44,539 bases of DNA from Actinobacteria bacterium UBA5176 (GTDB lineage: Bacteria; Actinomycetota; UBA4738). The DNA lies in the NCBI GenBank assembly GCA_002413305.1, contig DHWS01000133.1, positions 8,319 to 52,857 of the forward strand. Reading direction: 5' to 3'. Of this stretch, positions 7,346 through 16,165 are shown in pieces (the first letter of the stretch is position 1; every line of letters begins with the position of its first letter). The translations under genes and the position numbers were made by a program. Under the pieces are notes generated by a model, which saw only the letters and a program-made list of their open reading frames with translations, was not told the DNA's origin and ran no database searches.

Positions 7346-9004
7346 GTGGCCGCCGGGGATCCGCGCCTCGTCTTCCTGGGCGGTGTCGGCGAGGTCGGCC
7401 GGAACATGGCCGCCCTCGACATGGGCGGCAAGATCCTCCTGATCGATGCAGGCCTTTCCTTCCCGGAGGTCGAGATGCCCGGCATCGACCTCGTCCTGCC
7501 GAACTGGCAGTTCCTGCGGGACAACGCCAACCGCGTGCAGGGCGTGGTGCTGACCCACGGCCACGAGGACCACATGGGCTCCCTCCCGTACCTCCTCCGG
7601 GAGTTCGACCTGGCGATCTACGGTACGAAGCTCACCCTGGCGCTCCTGGAGGGCAAGCTCGAAGAGCACGGGGTCCGGGACCGAGCAGACTTCCATGAGG
7701 TCACGCCGGGGGAGGAGGTTCGCGCCGGCCCGTTCACCATGCGCTTCTACCGGGTCTCCCATTCGATCCCGGACGGCTGCGCCGTGGCCATCGACCTCCC
7801 CGCGGGGGTGCTGCTGCACTCGGGCGACTTCAAGCTGGATCAGACGCCGATCGACGGGCGGGTCACGGACCTCCAGGGGATCGCCTCCGAGGCTCGCAAA
7901 GGTGTCCATCTGTTCCTGGCGGATTCGACGAACGCCGAGGACCCCGGCTTCACGGGGAGCGAGCGGACCGTGGGGCCGGTGCTGGCGCAGATCGTTGAAG
8001 GCGCTGAACGGCTGGTGGTGGTGGCGTGCTTCTCGAGCCACATCCACCGGATCCAGCAAGTGGTGAACGCGGCCCGGGCCGGCGGCCGGAAGGTTGCCTT
8101 CCTGGGGCGCAGCATGCATCAGAGCGTGCGGGCGGCCCGCGAGCACGGGTACCTGGAAGTGCGGGACGACGAGATCGTCCCCATCGAGGCGGTCGACGAC
8201 ATGCATCCGTCGACCGTGGTGGTGTGCTGCACAGGCTCGCAGGGAGAGCCGCTCTCCGCGCTCGCGCTGATGGCCGCCCATGAGCACAAATGGGTGAAGC
8301 TGCAGCCGCGTGACACCGTGGTGCTGTCGTCGTCGGTTATCCCCGGCAACGAGACCGCGATCCACCGGGTGTTGGACGGGCTGTACCGAACCGGCGCTGA
8401 CGTCTTCCACGTGCCGATCGTCCCGGTCCACGTGTCCGGGCACGCGGCGGCGGAGGAGCTGAAGTTCATGCTCAACCTGGTCCGGCCCCGGTGGTTCATC
8501 CCCGTCCACGGCGAGCTCCGGCACCTCGCCCACCATGCGCGGCTGGCCCGCGACGTGGGGATCCCGCCTGACCGCATCCTGATCTGCGAGGACGGCGACT
8601 CGGTGTGGCTGGGGGAGACGCTGGAGCGGGGGGAGCGGGTCCAGGCTGGGATGACGTTCGTCGACGGGCTGGGGATCGGCGACGTGGGGCAGGCGGTGCT
8701 CCGGGACCGGCGGAAGCTGGCCGGTGATGGGATCGTCGTGGTGGTGGTGGTGGTGGACGCGCGCACCGGCGAACTGGTGGCCGGCCCGGACGTCATCAAC
8801 CGCGGGTTCGTGTTCGACGAGACCGCCGAGGACATCATCGAGGAGGCCCGGGAGCGGACGGTCCTCGCGCTGAAGGAGAGCGCCGCCGACCAGGTGACCG
8901 ACCAGAGCGTGCTCGCGAACAGCATCCGCCGCGCACTCGGCAAGTACTTTTTCGAGATTACGCAGCGAAAGCCGGTTATCGTGCCGGTGATCATGGAGGT
9001 GTAG
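7346..9004 (+). CDS. rnj: Ribonuclease J
   Basis: This 552-residue metallo-beta-lactamase/beta-CASP ribonuclease combines endonuclease and 5'-3' exonuclease activity in RNA maturation and decay. The zinc motif HGHEDH is at residues 71-76, and HSGDFKLDQTP and the beta-CASP segment lie downstream. The C-terminal metal-binding region reads FIPVHGELRHL. The start is GTG at 7346. A run of seven consecutive valines (GTG/GTC repeats near 8735-8757) sits before DARTGELV in the C-terminal domain; this is a repeat prone to slippage, but the frame is intact. It is followed directly by ftsK. RNase Y (17009) in the same window gives a second major mRNA-decay nuclease. Confidence 0.96.
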   Translation: MAAGDPRLVFLGGVGEVGRNMAALDMGGKILLIDAGLSFPEVEMPGIDLVLPNWQFLRDNANRVQGVVLTHGHEDHMGSLPYLLREFDLAIYGTKLTLALLEGKLEEHGVRDRADFHEVTPGEEVRAGPFTMRFYRVSHSIPDGCAVAIDLPAGVLLHSGDFKLDQTPIDGRVTDLQGIASEARKGVHLFLADSTNAEDPGFTGSERTVGPVLAQIVEGAERLVVVACFSSHIHRIQQVVNAARAGGRKVAFLGRSMHQSVRAAREHGYLEVRDDEIVPIEAVDDMHPSTVVVCCTGSQGEPLSALALMAAHEHKWVKLQPRDTVVLSSSVIPGNETAIHRVLDGLYRTGADVFHVPIVPVHVSGHAAAEELKFMLNLVRPRWFIPVHGELRHLAHHARLARDVGIPPDRILICEDGDSVWLGETLERGERVQAGMTFVDGLGIGDVGQAVLRDRRKLAGDGIVVVVVVVDARTGELVAGPDVINRGFVFDETAEDIIEEARERTVLALKESAADQVTDQSVLANSIRRALGKYFFEITQRKPVIVPVIMEV

Positions 9005-11257
9005 GTGGCCGCGACCAGGACGAAGTCGAAGGGCAGGCCGCGGGGCGGTTCGGGGCGCCCGCCGCGGGGGCGCCGAACGGCGCGGGAGGGCCAGGCCGCC
9101 GAGCGGCTGAAGGCCGCCGGGAACAGGGTGGCTCGCCACCTCTCCCCGCGAGCGGCCGAGGCGATCGGGGTGGGGCTCGTGGTCCTGGCTCTGCTGTCGG
9201 TGCTGGGCCTGTGGGTCCGGGCCGGGGGGCCGTTCGGCCGAGCCCTGACCACCGCCGTGCTGGCCCTGTTCGGCCCCGTCGGATTCGTGATGCCGGTACT
9301 GGCCGGCTACTGGGCCGTGCTGCTGATCCGGGGTACCGCCCGGGACGACCGGGGGCGGATGGCGGTCGGCTTGACCATCCTGGCGTTCGGTGTGCTCGCG
9401 ATCGCCTCGATCATCGAACGCGACCCATCGCCGGTGGCCGGGTACCACCTCGTGTCGAAGGCCGGGGGCTTCTTCGGGGCGGCCGTAGGGTGGCCGCTGT
9501 CGAGGCTGCTCTCGGTGTACGGCGCGGTCGTGGTCTGCCTCGGGCTGGTCGCGCTGGGGGCGCTGGTGTTCACCGCCACCCCCATCTCCGCCGTGGGACG
9601 GGGCGTGTGGTGGGTGTTCGGGGGCCGCCGCCGGACCGAAGCTCCGGTCGCCGACCCCGAGGCACGTCGGGACCGCCGGGTTCGCCTGGGTCCCGACGAC
9701 GGTTCGTCTTCCGCCATGGGGGCCCGGATGGCGGAGCCCGAGCCCGACGCGATCACGGTGGGGGAGCCGAAACAGATCCGCCTGCCCATCACCTCTCATG
9801 GCAACGGCTACAAGCTGCCGCCCCTGGAGCTGCTTCGGCGCGCCCCGGCCACCAGGGCCGACACGCGCGACGCCGAGCACACCATGGCCGCGCTGGAGCG
9901 CACCTTCCAGAACTTCGGCGTGCCGGCCAGCGTGGTCGCCGCCCACCGCGGCCCCACGGTCACCATGTACGAGGTGGAGGTCGAAGCCGGCACGAAGGTC
10001 AACCGGGTGCTCTCGCTGGGCGACGACATCGCCTACGCCCTGGCAACGCCGGACGTCCGCATCATCGCCCCGATCCCCGGCAAGTCCGCCATCGGCGTCG
10101 AGGTCCCGAACCGGGTCCGGGAGTTCGTGATGCTGGGGGACGTCCTCGGGTCGAAGGTGGCCCGGGAACTGTCCAAGCCATTGTTCGTGGCCCTGGGCAA
10201 GGACGTCCACGGGCAGTCGGTTCTGGTGAACCTGGCCGAGATGCCGCACCTATTGATCGCGGGGGCCACGGGGGCCGGGAAGTCTTCGCTCATCAACACG
10301 TTCGTCAGTTCGATCCTCATGCGCACCACGCCCGATCAGGTGAAGATGGTGCTCATCGACCCCAAGCGGGTGGAGCTGTCGCACTTCGCCGACCTTCCAC
10401 ACCTGCTGAGCCCGGTCATCGCCCATCCGAAGCGCGCCGCCGAGGCGCTGGCCTGGGTGGTCCGCGAGATGGAGATGCGCTACGAGGCGTTCGCCACGGT
10501 CGGCATGCGAGACATCGAGACCTATGCGCAGGCCCAGGTCGAAGGCACCCTTCGCATCCCGCCCGGCCAGGAGCACAACTTCGGGCCGGTCCCGTACATC
10601 GTCGTGGTGATCGACGAACTGGCCGACCTGATGATGGTGGCGCCGCGCGATGTTGAAGACGCGATCTGCCGCATCGCCCAGATGGCCCGGGCGGTGGGGA
10701 TCCACCTGGTGGTGGCCACCCAGCGCCCGTCGGTCGACGTGGTGACCGGCCTGATCAAGGCGAACATCCCGTCGCGCATCGCGTTCATGACCTCCTCACA
10801 GGCGGACTCCCGGGTCATCCTGGACTCCAACGGCGCCGAGAAGCTGGTCGGGCACGGCGACATGCTGTTCCAGCCGGCCAATGTCTCCAAAGCCGTCCGC
10901 ATCCAGGGGGCCTGGGTGACGGAGAAGGAGATCGAAGCCGTCACCACGTGGTGCCGGAACCAGCGCGAACCGCAGTACGAGGTGCACATCGACGGCCTGG
11001 GTCGCGCACCGGCCGACGACGAGGATGGCGTGGGGGACGATGACGACCTCTTGCGCCAGTCGATCGAGCTGGTGGTCCGATCGCAGCTGGGTTCGACGTC
11101 CATGCTCCAGCGCAAGCTCAAGGTTGGGTTCGCCCGGGCCGGGCGTCTGATGGACCTCATGGAGGAACGCGGGATCGTCGGGCCGAGCGTGGGTTCGAAG
11201 GCCAGGGACGTCCTGATGACCTGGGAGGAATGGCAGGAATCGCGGGCCCGGGCCTGA
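9005..11257 (+). CDS. ftsK: DNA translocase FtsK/SpoIIIE
   Basis: This 750-residue protein pumps chromosome ends across the division septum. The basic N-terminus precedes about four hydrophobic membrane segments (about residues 55-210). A short linker follows, then the motor domain with Walker A GATGAGKSS at about 420-428, the Walker B-like VVVIDELADLMM at about 534-545 and ATQRPSVDVVTGLIKANIPSR. The C-terminal gamma domain is a winged helix (SIELVVRSQLGSTSMLQRKLKVGF region) that reads polar sequences. The start is GTG, immediately after the RNase J stop, so the genes are likely coupled. The linker is shorter than in E. coli FtsK, as in other actinobacteria. Confidence 0.96.
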   Translation: MAATRTKSKGRPRGGSGRPPRGRRTAREGQAAERLKAAGNRVARHLSPRAAEAIGVGLVVLALLSVLGLWVRAGGPFGRALTTAVLALFGPVGFVMPVLAGYWAVLLIRGTARDDRGRMAVGLTILAFGVLAIASIIERDPSPVAGYHLVSKAGGFFGAAVGWPLSRLLSVYGAVVVCLGLVALGALVFTATPISAVGRGVWWVFGGRRRTEAPVADPEARRDRRVRLGPDDGSSSAMGARMAEPEPDAITVGEPKQIRLPITSHGNGYKLPPLELLRRAPATRADTRDAEHTMAALERTFQNFGVPASVVAAHRGPTVTMYEVEVEAGTKVNRVLSLGDDIAYALATPDVRIIAPIPGKSAIGVEVPNRVREFVMLGDVLGSKVARELSKPLFVALGKDVHGQSVLVNLAEMPHLLIAGATGAGKSSLINTFVSSILMRTTPDQVKMVLIDPKRVELSHFADLPHLLSPVIAHPKRAAEALAWVVREMEMRYEAFATVGMRDIETYAQAQVEGTLRIPPGQEHNFGPVPYIVVVIDELADLMMVAPRDVEDAICRIAQMARAVGIHLVVATQRPSVDVVTGLIKANIPSRIAFMTSSQADSRVILDSNGAEKLVGHGDMLFQPANVSKAVRIQGAWVTEKEIEAVTTWCRNQREPQYEVHIDGLGRAPADDEDGVGDDDDLLRQSIELVVRSQLGSTSMLQRKLKVGFARAGRLMDLMEERGIVGPSVGSKARDVLMTWEEWQESRARA

Positions 11258-11272
11258 CCCTCTGCATAAGGA

Positions 11273-11300
11273 AGAGAGCGAACCCGAAGGCTCGCTCTCT
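11273..11300 (+). terminator. Hairpin after ftsK
   Basis: AGAGAGCGA (11273-11281) pairs perfectly with TCGCTCTCT (11292-11300) around a 10-base loop, 15 bases after the ftsK stop. There is no T-run after it, so it may be a processing or Rho-associated hairpin rather than a classical intrinsic terminator. Confidence 0.5.
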
Positions 11301-11352
11301 CCCGTCACTCCGCTCCGCTGCGCCTTGCGGCGCTGCCTCGCTTCGTGACGGG
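11301..11352. repeat. Nested inverted repeat downstream of ftsK
   Basis: CCCGTCAC (11301-11308) is the exact reverse complement of GTGACGGG (11345-11352). At the centre, GCGCC-TTGC-GGCGC forms a second perfect hairpin. Together with the stem just upstream it makes a continuous 80-base structured block. The rest of the gap (11353-11584) holds no gene; a -10-like TAGAAT is at 11500-11505 and AGGAGG at about 11570 serves the next gene. Confidence 0.6.
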
Positions 11353-11584
11353 CCGGACTGTATCCCACGCCTCCGGCCGCTGTCCAGCCGGGGATGCCGT
11401 TTCGGACGAAAACGACTGACAAAACCGGGCCGGGGGCGGCGACCCTCCGCTCCGGGAGCGTGGGCAGGGGTCAACGATCTGCTGCCTGCGAGCGACGGGT
11501 AGAATCGCCGGTCGGCGGATACGGACCGGGCCGGGGACGGGCCGACGCGGCGAGGAGTCCACCGAGCCCAGGAGGAACGCGTTC

Positions 11585-12385
11585 GTGCAGGGTATCGGGA
11601 TCGGGCCGGCGCTTCGGAGGGCCCGGCTCTTGCGGGGGAAGTCCATCGAGGAGGCCAGCCGGGAAACGCGGATCCGCGCCGAGTACCTCCATGCACTGGA
11701 GCGCGAGAGCTTCGAAGCCCTCCTCGGTGACGTCTACGTCCGCGGGTTCCTCCGTTCGTACTCCACCTATCTCGGGCTCGATCCGGACAAGGTCCTCTCG
11801 ATCTACAACCGCCACTTCGGCCAGCCGGGCACGACGCTACCGGCGCCGCCGCCCGGGCCGGCCAGGGTCTCGAGGTCGACCACGCCGCATCTCCCCGAGC
11901 ATCACCGGCTCCACCCGAGTTGGCGGTTCCTGATCGGTGTCGCGCTGCTGCTGTTCGCCATCTTCGGCGCGGTGGGACTGCTGTCGCGTTCGAGGTCCGT
12001 CCCTCCGGCCCAGAACCTGGGCGCCAGCCAGCCGTCGATCCCCGCCCTCCCGCCACCCGTCACCGTGACGCTGCGAGCTATCCAGGAGGTCCACCTCACT
12101 GTCCGGCTCGACGGCGGCTCGGCGACCAACTACGTACTCCGGGCGAACGAGTCGCGATCGTTCCAGGCCGAAGCCCGGATCGAGGTCCTCCTGTCACAGG
12201 GTGGTGTGACCGCGATCACCGTCAACGGGCACTCACTGGGGGTGCCCGGCGTACTGACGGGCTCCTACCGGGCGTCGTTCGGCCCGACCGACTTCCGCAC
12301 TCCGGCCTCCCCGTCACCGAGCGGGCGGGCCCATCCGTCCCCTTCCACGTCCGGGAGGAGCTCGCTATCGCCCAGCGCTCCCTGA
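11585..12385 (+). CDS. RodZ-like protein: cytoplasmic HTH domain, membrane segment, DUF4115 domain
   Basis: This 266-residue protein starts with a RodZ-type helix-turn-helix (residues about 5-70: LRRARLLRGKSIEEASRETR, then YLHALERESFEALLGDVYVRGFLRSY). A Pro-rich linker and one membrane span (about 117-136, FLIGVALLLFAIFGAVGLLS) follow. The extracytoplasmic part holds a DUF4115-like beta domain (VTVTLRAIQEVHLTVRL through GVPGVLTGSYRASFG). RodZ proteins link the cytoskeleton to the cell-wall machinery; in actinobacteria lacking MreB the role is less clear. The GTG at 11585 has AGGAGG about nine bases upstream. The position between ftsK and pgsA is conserved in actinobacteria. The C-terminal tail is Ser/Pro-rich. 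Confidence 0.85.
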   Translation: MQGIGIGPALRRARLLRGKSIEEASRETRIRAEYLHALERESFEALLGDVYVRGFLRSYSTYLGLDPDKVLSIYNRHFGQPGTTLPAPPPGPARVSRSTTPHLPEHHRLHPSWRFLIGVALLLFAIFGAVGLLSRSRSVPPAQNLGASQPSIPALPPPVTVTLRAIQEVHLTVRLDGGSATNYVLRANESRSFQAEARIEVLLSQGGVTAITVNGHSLGVPGVLTGSYRASFGPTDFRTPASPSPSGRAHPSPSTSGRSSLSPSAP

Positions 12386-12957
12386 CGCCCCTCGGCTTCG
12401 GCTGGCCGAACGTCATCTCGGCCTTCCGGATCGCGCTGGTGCCCTTCCTGGTCATCCTGATCGTGGCGGGAGGACGGCCGGAGCTGGCCGTCGCCGCCGG
12501 GATCTTCGTCGCCGGCGCGGCCACGGACGGGATCGACGGGTATCTGGCCCGCCGGTACGGGTCGACCACCCGGACGGGGCAGTGGCTCGATCCGTTGGCG
12601 GACAAGGCCCTGGTCGGGGCCCCCGTCCTGACCCTGATGGCCCTGGGCCGGTTCCCGATCTGGGCGGCCGCGGTCATCGTGGCCCGCGAGGTGACCATCG
12701 TGCTGCTCCGGGTGGCGCTCGGCCTTCGCGGCATCTCTCTGCCCGCCTCCCGGGCGGCGAAGATGAAGACGGCGAGCCAGCTGCTGGCGATCACGCTGTA
12801 CATCCTTCCGCTGGGTGCGAGCGCGTCGTCCACGAAGCTCGCTCTGCTCTGCATCGCCGTCGTCATGACCGCGGCCACCGGGGTCGACTACCTCGTGCGG
12901 GCCATCGGGTGGGTTCGAACCGGGACCCGCCCCGCGCCGACCGGGAAACCTGCATGA
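12382..12957 (+). CDS. pgsA: CDP-diacylglycerol-glycerol-3-phosphate 3-phosphatidyltransferase
   Basis: This integral membrane enzyme makes phosphatidylglycerophosphate. The CDP-alcohol phosphotransferase motif (D-G-x2-D-G-x2-A-R-x8-G-x3-D-x3-D) reads from TDGIDGYLARRYG through GQWLDPLADK, with all acidic residues present. Several hydrophobic helices follow. The family N-terminus (WPNVISAFRIALVP) must be included, yet no ATG, GTG or TTG lies in frame in front of it. The only candidates are CTG at 12382, overlapping the previous stop, or ATC at 12367, which has GGGAGGAG six bases upstream. The start is therefore uncertain and non-canonical. The stop overlaps the cinA start (ATGA). Confidence 0.88.
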   Translation: MTPLGFGWPNVISAFRIALVPFLVILIVAGGRPELAVAAGIFVAGAATDGIDGYLARRYGSTTRTGQWLDPLADKALVGAPVLTLMALGRFPIWAAAVIVAREVTIVLLRVALGLRGISLPASRAAKMKTASQLLAITLYILPLGASASSTKLALLCIAVVMTAATGVDYLVRAIGWVRTGTRPAPTGKPA

Positions 12958-14234
12958 GGGCGGAGATCGTGGGGGTGGGGACCGAGATCCTCCTCGGCCA
13001 GATCTGCAACGACAACGCCCAGTGGATGTCGCAGAAGCTGGCGGAGATCGGTTGGGACGTCCTGTTCCACCAGGCGGTGGGCGACAACCTCGGCCGGATC
13101 ACCGACATCCTCCGCGTGGCGCTCTCGCGGGCCGATGTGGTGCTGGTCACCGGCGGCCTCGGGCCGACCCAGGACGACATCACACGGGAGGGGATCGCGG
13201 CGGCGCTGGGCGCCCGGCTGGTCCGAGAGCCCGAGATCGAACGGTTCCTTCGGAAGCGGTTCGCCGCCTTCGGCCGGGTCATGCCGGAGTCGAACCTCCA
13301 GCAAGCGGACGTGCCCGAGGGGGGCCGGTACTTCGTCCCGAAGCGGGGGACGGCGCCGGGCCTGGCCTTCGAGCGGGCCGATGGGGTGCGCCTGTACGCC
13401 GTGGCCGGCGTGCCCTCGGAGATGCGGGAGATGATGGACGAACACATCCTCCCCGAGATGGCCGCGCTCTCCGGGCCGGCGGCCCTGGTGTCGAGCACGG
13501 TCCGGGTGGCCGGCATGTCCGAGTCGAAGGTGGCGGAGGTCCTGGACGACCTCTACCGGGGATCGGCCAACCCCTCCATCGCCTATCTCGCCGGAGGGGG
13601 CGAGACCAAGGTCCGCATCACGGCGAAGGCGGCTTCCCGCCCGGAGGCCGAGGCACTGATCGACCCGGTGGCCGAGGAGGTCCGGGCCCGGCTGGGTGAG
13701 CACGCGTACACGACCGACGACGAAACGCTGGAGCAGGTCGTGGCGAGGCTCCTGAAGGCCTCTGCGATGACCGTGGCCTGCGCCGAGTCGCTGACCGGCG
13801 GAAGCCTGGGGGTGCGACTGTCCTGGGCGCCGGGTTCGTCCTCCTCCTTCCTCGGCTCCGCGGTCTGCTACACGACCGAGTCGAAACGCTCGATCCTGGG
13901 CGTGTCGCAGTCGACCATCGAGGAGTACGGGGTGGTCAGCGAGCAATGTGCCCTGGAGATGGCCTGCGGGGCCCGCCGGCTGTTCGGGGCCAGCGTCGCG
14001 TTGTCGCTGACCGGCGTGGCGGGGCCGGAGGAGCACGGCGGGAAGCCGGTCGGGATGGTGTGCGTCGGGCTCTGTGGGGAGGACGTCGAGGAAGCTCGAA
14101 CGTTCCGGGCGCCAGGCGACCGGGAGATGGTCCGGCGGTGGGCCGAGCAGGCCGCGCTGGATCTCCTCCGCCGCCACCTGGCCGGACTCCCGGTCCCCGC
14201 GCAGCTCGGGCCGGCCACCGGCACAGCGGACTGA
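12954..14234 (+). CDS. cinA: CinA: competence/damage-inducible protein with nicotinamide-nucleotide amidase domain
   Basis: This 426-residue two-domain protein has an N-terminal MoaB/Mog-like domain (EIVGVGTEILLGQICNDNA; TGGLGPTQDDITREG) and a C-terminal CinA amidase domain (VACAESLTGGSLGVRLS, VVSEQCALEMACGARRLFGA, SLTGVAGPEEHGGKPVG). The C-terminal domain deamidates nicotinamide mononucleotide in NAD recycling; the N-terminal domain is linked to ADP-ribose pyrophosphatase activity in some members. The ATG overlaps the pgsA stop. A pgsA-cinA-recA order is widespread in Gram-positive bacteria. Confidence 0.95.
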   Translation: MRAEIVGVGTEILLGQICNDNAQWMSQKLAEIGWDVLFHQAVGDNLGRITDILRVALSRADVVLVTGGLGPTQDDITREGIAAALGARLVREPEIERFLRKRFAAFGRVMPESNLQQADVPEGGRYFVPKRGTAPGLAFERADGVRLYAVAGVPSEMREMMDEHILPEMAALSGPAALVSSTVRVAGMSESKVAEVLDDLYRGSANPSIAYLAGGGETKVRITAKAASRPEAEALIDPVAEEVRARLGEHAYTTDDETLEQVVARLLKASAMTVACAESLTGGSLGVRLSWAPGSSSSFLGSAVCYTTESKRSILGVSQSTIEEYGVVSEQCALEMACGARRLFGASVALSLTGVAGPEEHGGKPVGMVCVGLCGEDVEEARTFRAPGDREMVRRWAEQAALDLLRRHLAGLPVPAQLGPATGTAD

Positions 14235-14238
14235 ACAC

Positions 14239-14844
14239 GTGCCTCCCGCCGGCCGCAGCTCCGAGCCCGAGACGAAGCCGATCCGGCTCTTCGTGGCCTG
14301 CGAGGTTCCCGACGCGGTGAAGACCCGTCTGGCGGAGACGATCGCGCCCTTCCGAGGCCGTCTTCCCGGCGCCCGGTGGACGGGATCCGATGCGTGGCAC
14401 GTCACGGTGAAGTTCCTGGGCTGGGTATGGCCACGGCTGGAGTCCGAGGTGAAGGCGGCGGTGGGCCGGGTGGCCGGTTCGACGGGGGAGCCGTTCCGGA
14501 CGCGGCTGGCCGGCCTGGGGGCGTTCCCCAGCCCGAACCGGGCGCGGGTCCTGTGGGCGGGCTTCGACGACTCCGCCGGGAGGTACACCGCGGTGGCGAC
14601 CGCGCTCGACAAGGCCTTCCAGGAGCACTTCGAACCGGAGCTCCGGTCCTTCACGCCCCACCTCACGCTGGCCCGCCTGCTGCCGCCCCGGCGGCTGTCG
14701 GAGTTCGTCCCGGACCTGCTCGAGACGGATATCGCCTCGGAGCCCTTCATGGTGGACCGCCTGGTGCTGTACCGGAGCCACCTGTCGTCCCGCGGTGCGA
14801 GGTACGAGCCGCTGCTGGAGGCGAAGTTCGGCGAGGGTGCTTGA
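14239..14844 (+). CDS. thpR: RNA 2',3'-cyclic phosphodiesterase (2'-5' RNA ligase family)
   Basis: This 201-residue 2H phosphoesterase opens 2',3'-cyclic phosphate ends of RNA. Both catalytic HxTx motifs are present: HVTVKFLG and HLTLARL. The domain begins IRLFVACEVPDAVK, typical of ThpR. The GTG at 14239 is the first start after the cinA stop, four bases away, so the gene probably belongs to the same operon. It ends inside the recA promoter: the -35 hexamer of recA overlaps its stop codon. Confidence 0.9.
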   Translation: MPPAGRSSEPETKPIRLFVACEVPDAVKTRLAETIAPFRGRLPGARWTGSDAWHVTVKFLGWVWPRLESEVKAAVGRVAGSTGEPFRTRLAGLGAFPSPNRARVLWAGFDDSAGRYTAVATALDKAFQEHFEPELRSFTPHLTLARLLPPRRLSEFVPDLLETDIASEPFMVDRLVLYRSHLSSRGARYEPLLEAKFGEGA

Positions 14845-14869
14845 CCTCGAACACGTGTTCGAATATCGT
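14841..14869 (+). promoter_or_regulatory. recA promoter with LexA (SOS) box filling the spacer
   Basis: The -35 TTGACC (14841-14846) and the -10 TATCGT (14864-14869) are separated by exactly 17 bases. The perfect 16-base palindrome TCGAACACGTGTTCGA occupies 14847-14862 within that spacer. It matches the Gram-positive/actinobacterial SOS box CGAAC-N4-GTTCG. LexA bound here would block polymerase directly. lexA itself is at 25226. Confidence 0.9.
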
Positions 14870-15022
14870 GTGCCGAAATCACCGGGAATCGCCAAGCGAA
14901 CAACAGGGGTGTAATTTATGTCAGAGCCAACGGCTAGAGTCGCGCCCGGGATGAGCACCGCGAAGGACGGCCGGCGGAGGCGGTCCGGGGATGGGACACG
15001 GTGGCTCGAGGAGGTTCCGGGG

Positions 15023-16105
15023 ATGGAGCGGGACAAGATGCTGGACGTGACGCTGTCGCAGATCGAGCGGCAGTTCGGGAAGGGCGCGGTCATGCGTCTC
15101 GGTGAGCACCCAGCGGGACAAGGGGTCTCCGTGATCCCGACCGGATCCCTGGCGCTGGATGTCGCCCTGGGGATCGGCGGCATCCCCCGCGGCCGGATCG
15201 TCGAGGTGTTCGGGCCGGAGGGCTCGGGAAAGACCACCGTCTGCCTCCACGTCATCGCGGAGGCGCAGAAGATGGGCGGTATCGCGGTGTTCATCGACGC
15301 CGAACACGCCCTGGACCCCACCTACTCGCGGACGCTCGGGGTGAACATCGACGAGCTGCTGGTCTCCCAGCCGGACAACGGCGAGCAGGCCCTGGAGATC
15401 GCGGACATGATGGTCCGGTCGGGCGCGGTCGACCTCATCGTCGTGGACTCCGTCGCCGCGCTGGTACCGCGGGCAGAGATCGAAGGCGAGATGGGTGATT
15501 CCCACGTCGGCCTCCAGGCCCGCCTGATGTCCCAGGCCATGCGGAAGCTGTCCGGGTCGCTGTCCCGGTTCGACACTACCGCCCTGTTCATCAACCAGCT
15601 GCGGGAGAAGATCGGGGTCATGTTCGGCAACCCTGAGACCACCCCGGGCGGGCGGGCGCTCAAGTTCTACGCTTCGGTCCGCCTGGACGTCCGCAAGATC
15701 GACAACCTGAAAGACGGCGCCGAGGCCATCGGATCGCGGGTACGGGTGAAGGTCGTGAAGAACAAGCTGGCCCCTCCGTTCCGCCTGGCCGAGTTCGACA
15801 TCGTGTACGGCAAGGGGATCTCGAAGGAGGGGAGCCTGCTCGACGTCGGGGTGGCCGCCGAGATCGTCAAGAAGAGCGGGTCGTGGTTCACCTACGAGGG
15901 CGACCAGCTCGGGCAGGGTCGTGAGAAGGCCAGGGACTTCCTGATCGAACACAAGGAGCTGGCCGCTGAGATCGAACGCAAGGTCCGGGAGGCCGTGGGG
16001 CTCACCTCGTTCGGTGCGGACGAGGACGAGGTCATCGAGATCGACGCCGAAGCCGATGCCTCCAATGAGTCCGAGAGCGAGCCCGCCGGGGTTCCGGCAA
16101 GCTAA
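15023..16105 (+). CDS. recA: Recombinase RecA
   Basis: RecA catalyses strand exchange and stimulates LexA self-cleavage. From ATG 15023 it has 360 residues, the usual length, starting [27 protein letters not shown] like family N-termini, with GAGGAGG eight bases upstream. A frame extension to ATG 14918 would add 35 Arg-rich residues with weaker ribosome-site support; it cannot be excluded. Walker [10 protein letters not shown] is at about 65-73, followed by FIDAEHALD, the Walker B region [12 protein letters not shown], and the L2 loop region [26 protein letters not shown]. The tail is acidic. No intein is present. Transcription is under the SOS box at 14847. Confidence 0.97.
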   Translation: MERDKMLDVTLSQIERQFGKGAVMRLGEHPAGQGVSVIPTGSLALDVALGIGGIPRGRIVEVFGPEGSGKTTVCLHVIAEAQKMGGIAVFIDAEHALDPTYSRTLGVNIDELLVSQPDNGEQALEIADMMVRSGAVDLIVVDSVAALVPRAEIEGEMGDSHVGLQARLMSQAMRKLSGSLSRFDTTALFINQLREKIGVMFGNPETTPGGRALKFYASVRLDVRKIDNLKDGAEAIGSRVRVKVVKNKLAPPFRLAEFDIVYGKGISKEGSLLDVGVAAEIVKKSGSWFTYEGDQLGQGREKARDFLIEHKELAAEIERKVREAVGLTSFGADEDEVIEIDAEADASNESESEPAGVPAS

Positions 16106-16125
16106 GGGGAAGGGGCTTCGCCGAA

Positions 16126-16151
16126 CCCCGGTGGGCTCCTTCCCACCGGGG
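16126..16151 (+). terminator. Hairpin between recA and recX (attenuator candidate)
   Basis: CCCCGGTGGG (16126-16135) pairs perfectly with CCCACCGGGG (16142-16151) around a 6-base loop. No T-run follows. In several bacteria a leaky terminator between recA and recX keeps RecX low, and this stem is in the same place. Confidence 0.6.
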
Positions 16152-16165
16152 TATCCAAGGGGATC

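Noticed and set aside
8735..8757. Valine run in RNase J as a sign of a broken gene
   Set aside because: The frame continues intact to the normal C-terminus, so it is only a short repeat.
7214..10249. A 1011-codon open frame on the minus strand
   Set aside because: It lies wholly opposite dapA, RNase J and ftsK and its product is His/Arg/Gly-rich with no domain. It is a shadow of GC-rich coding sequence.
14918..15022. Longer recA starting at ATG 14918
   Set aside because: The added 35 residues are Arg-rich and unlike RecA, and ATG 15023 has a far better ribosome site. It is kept only as an alternative start.
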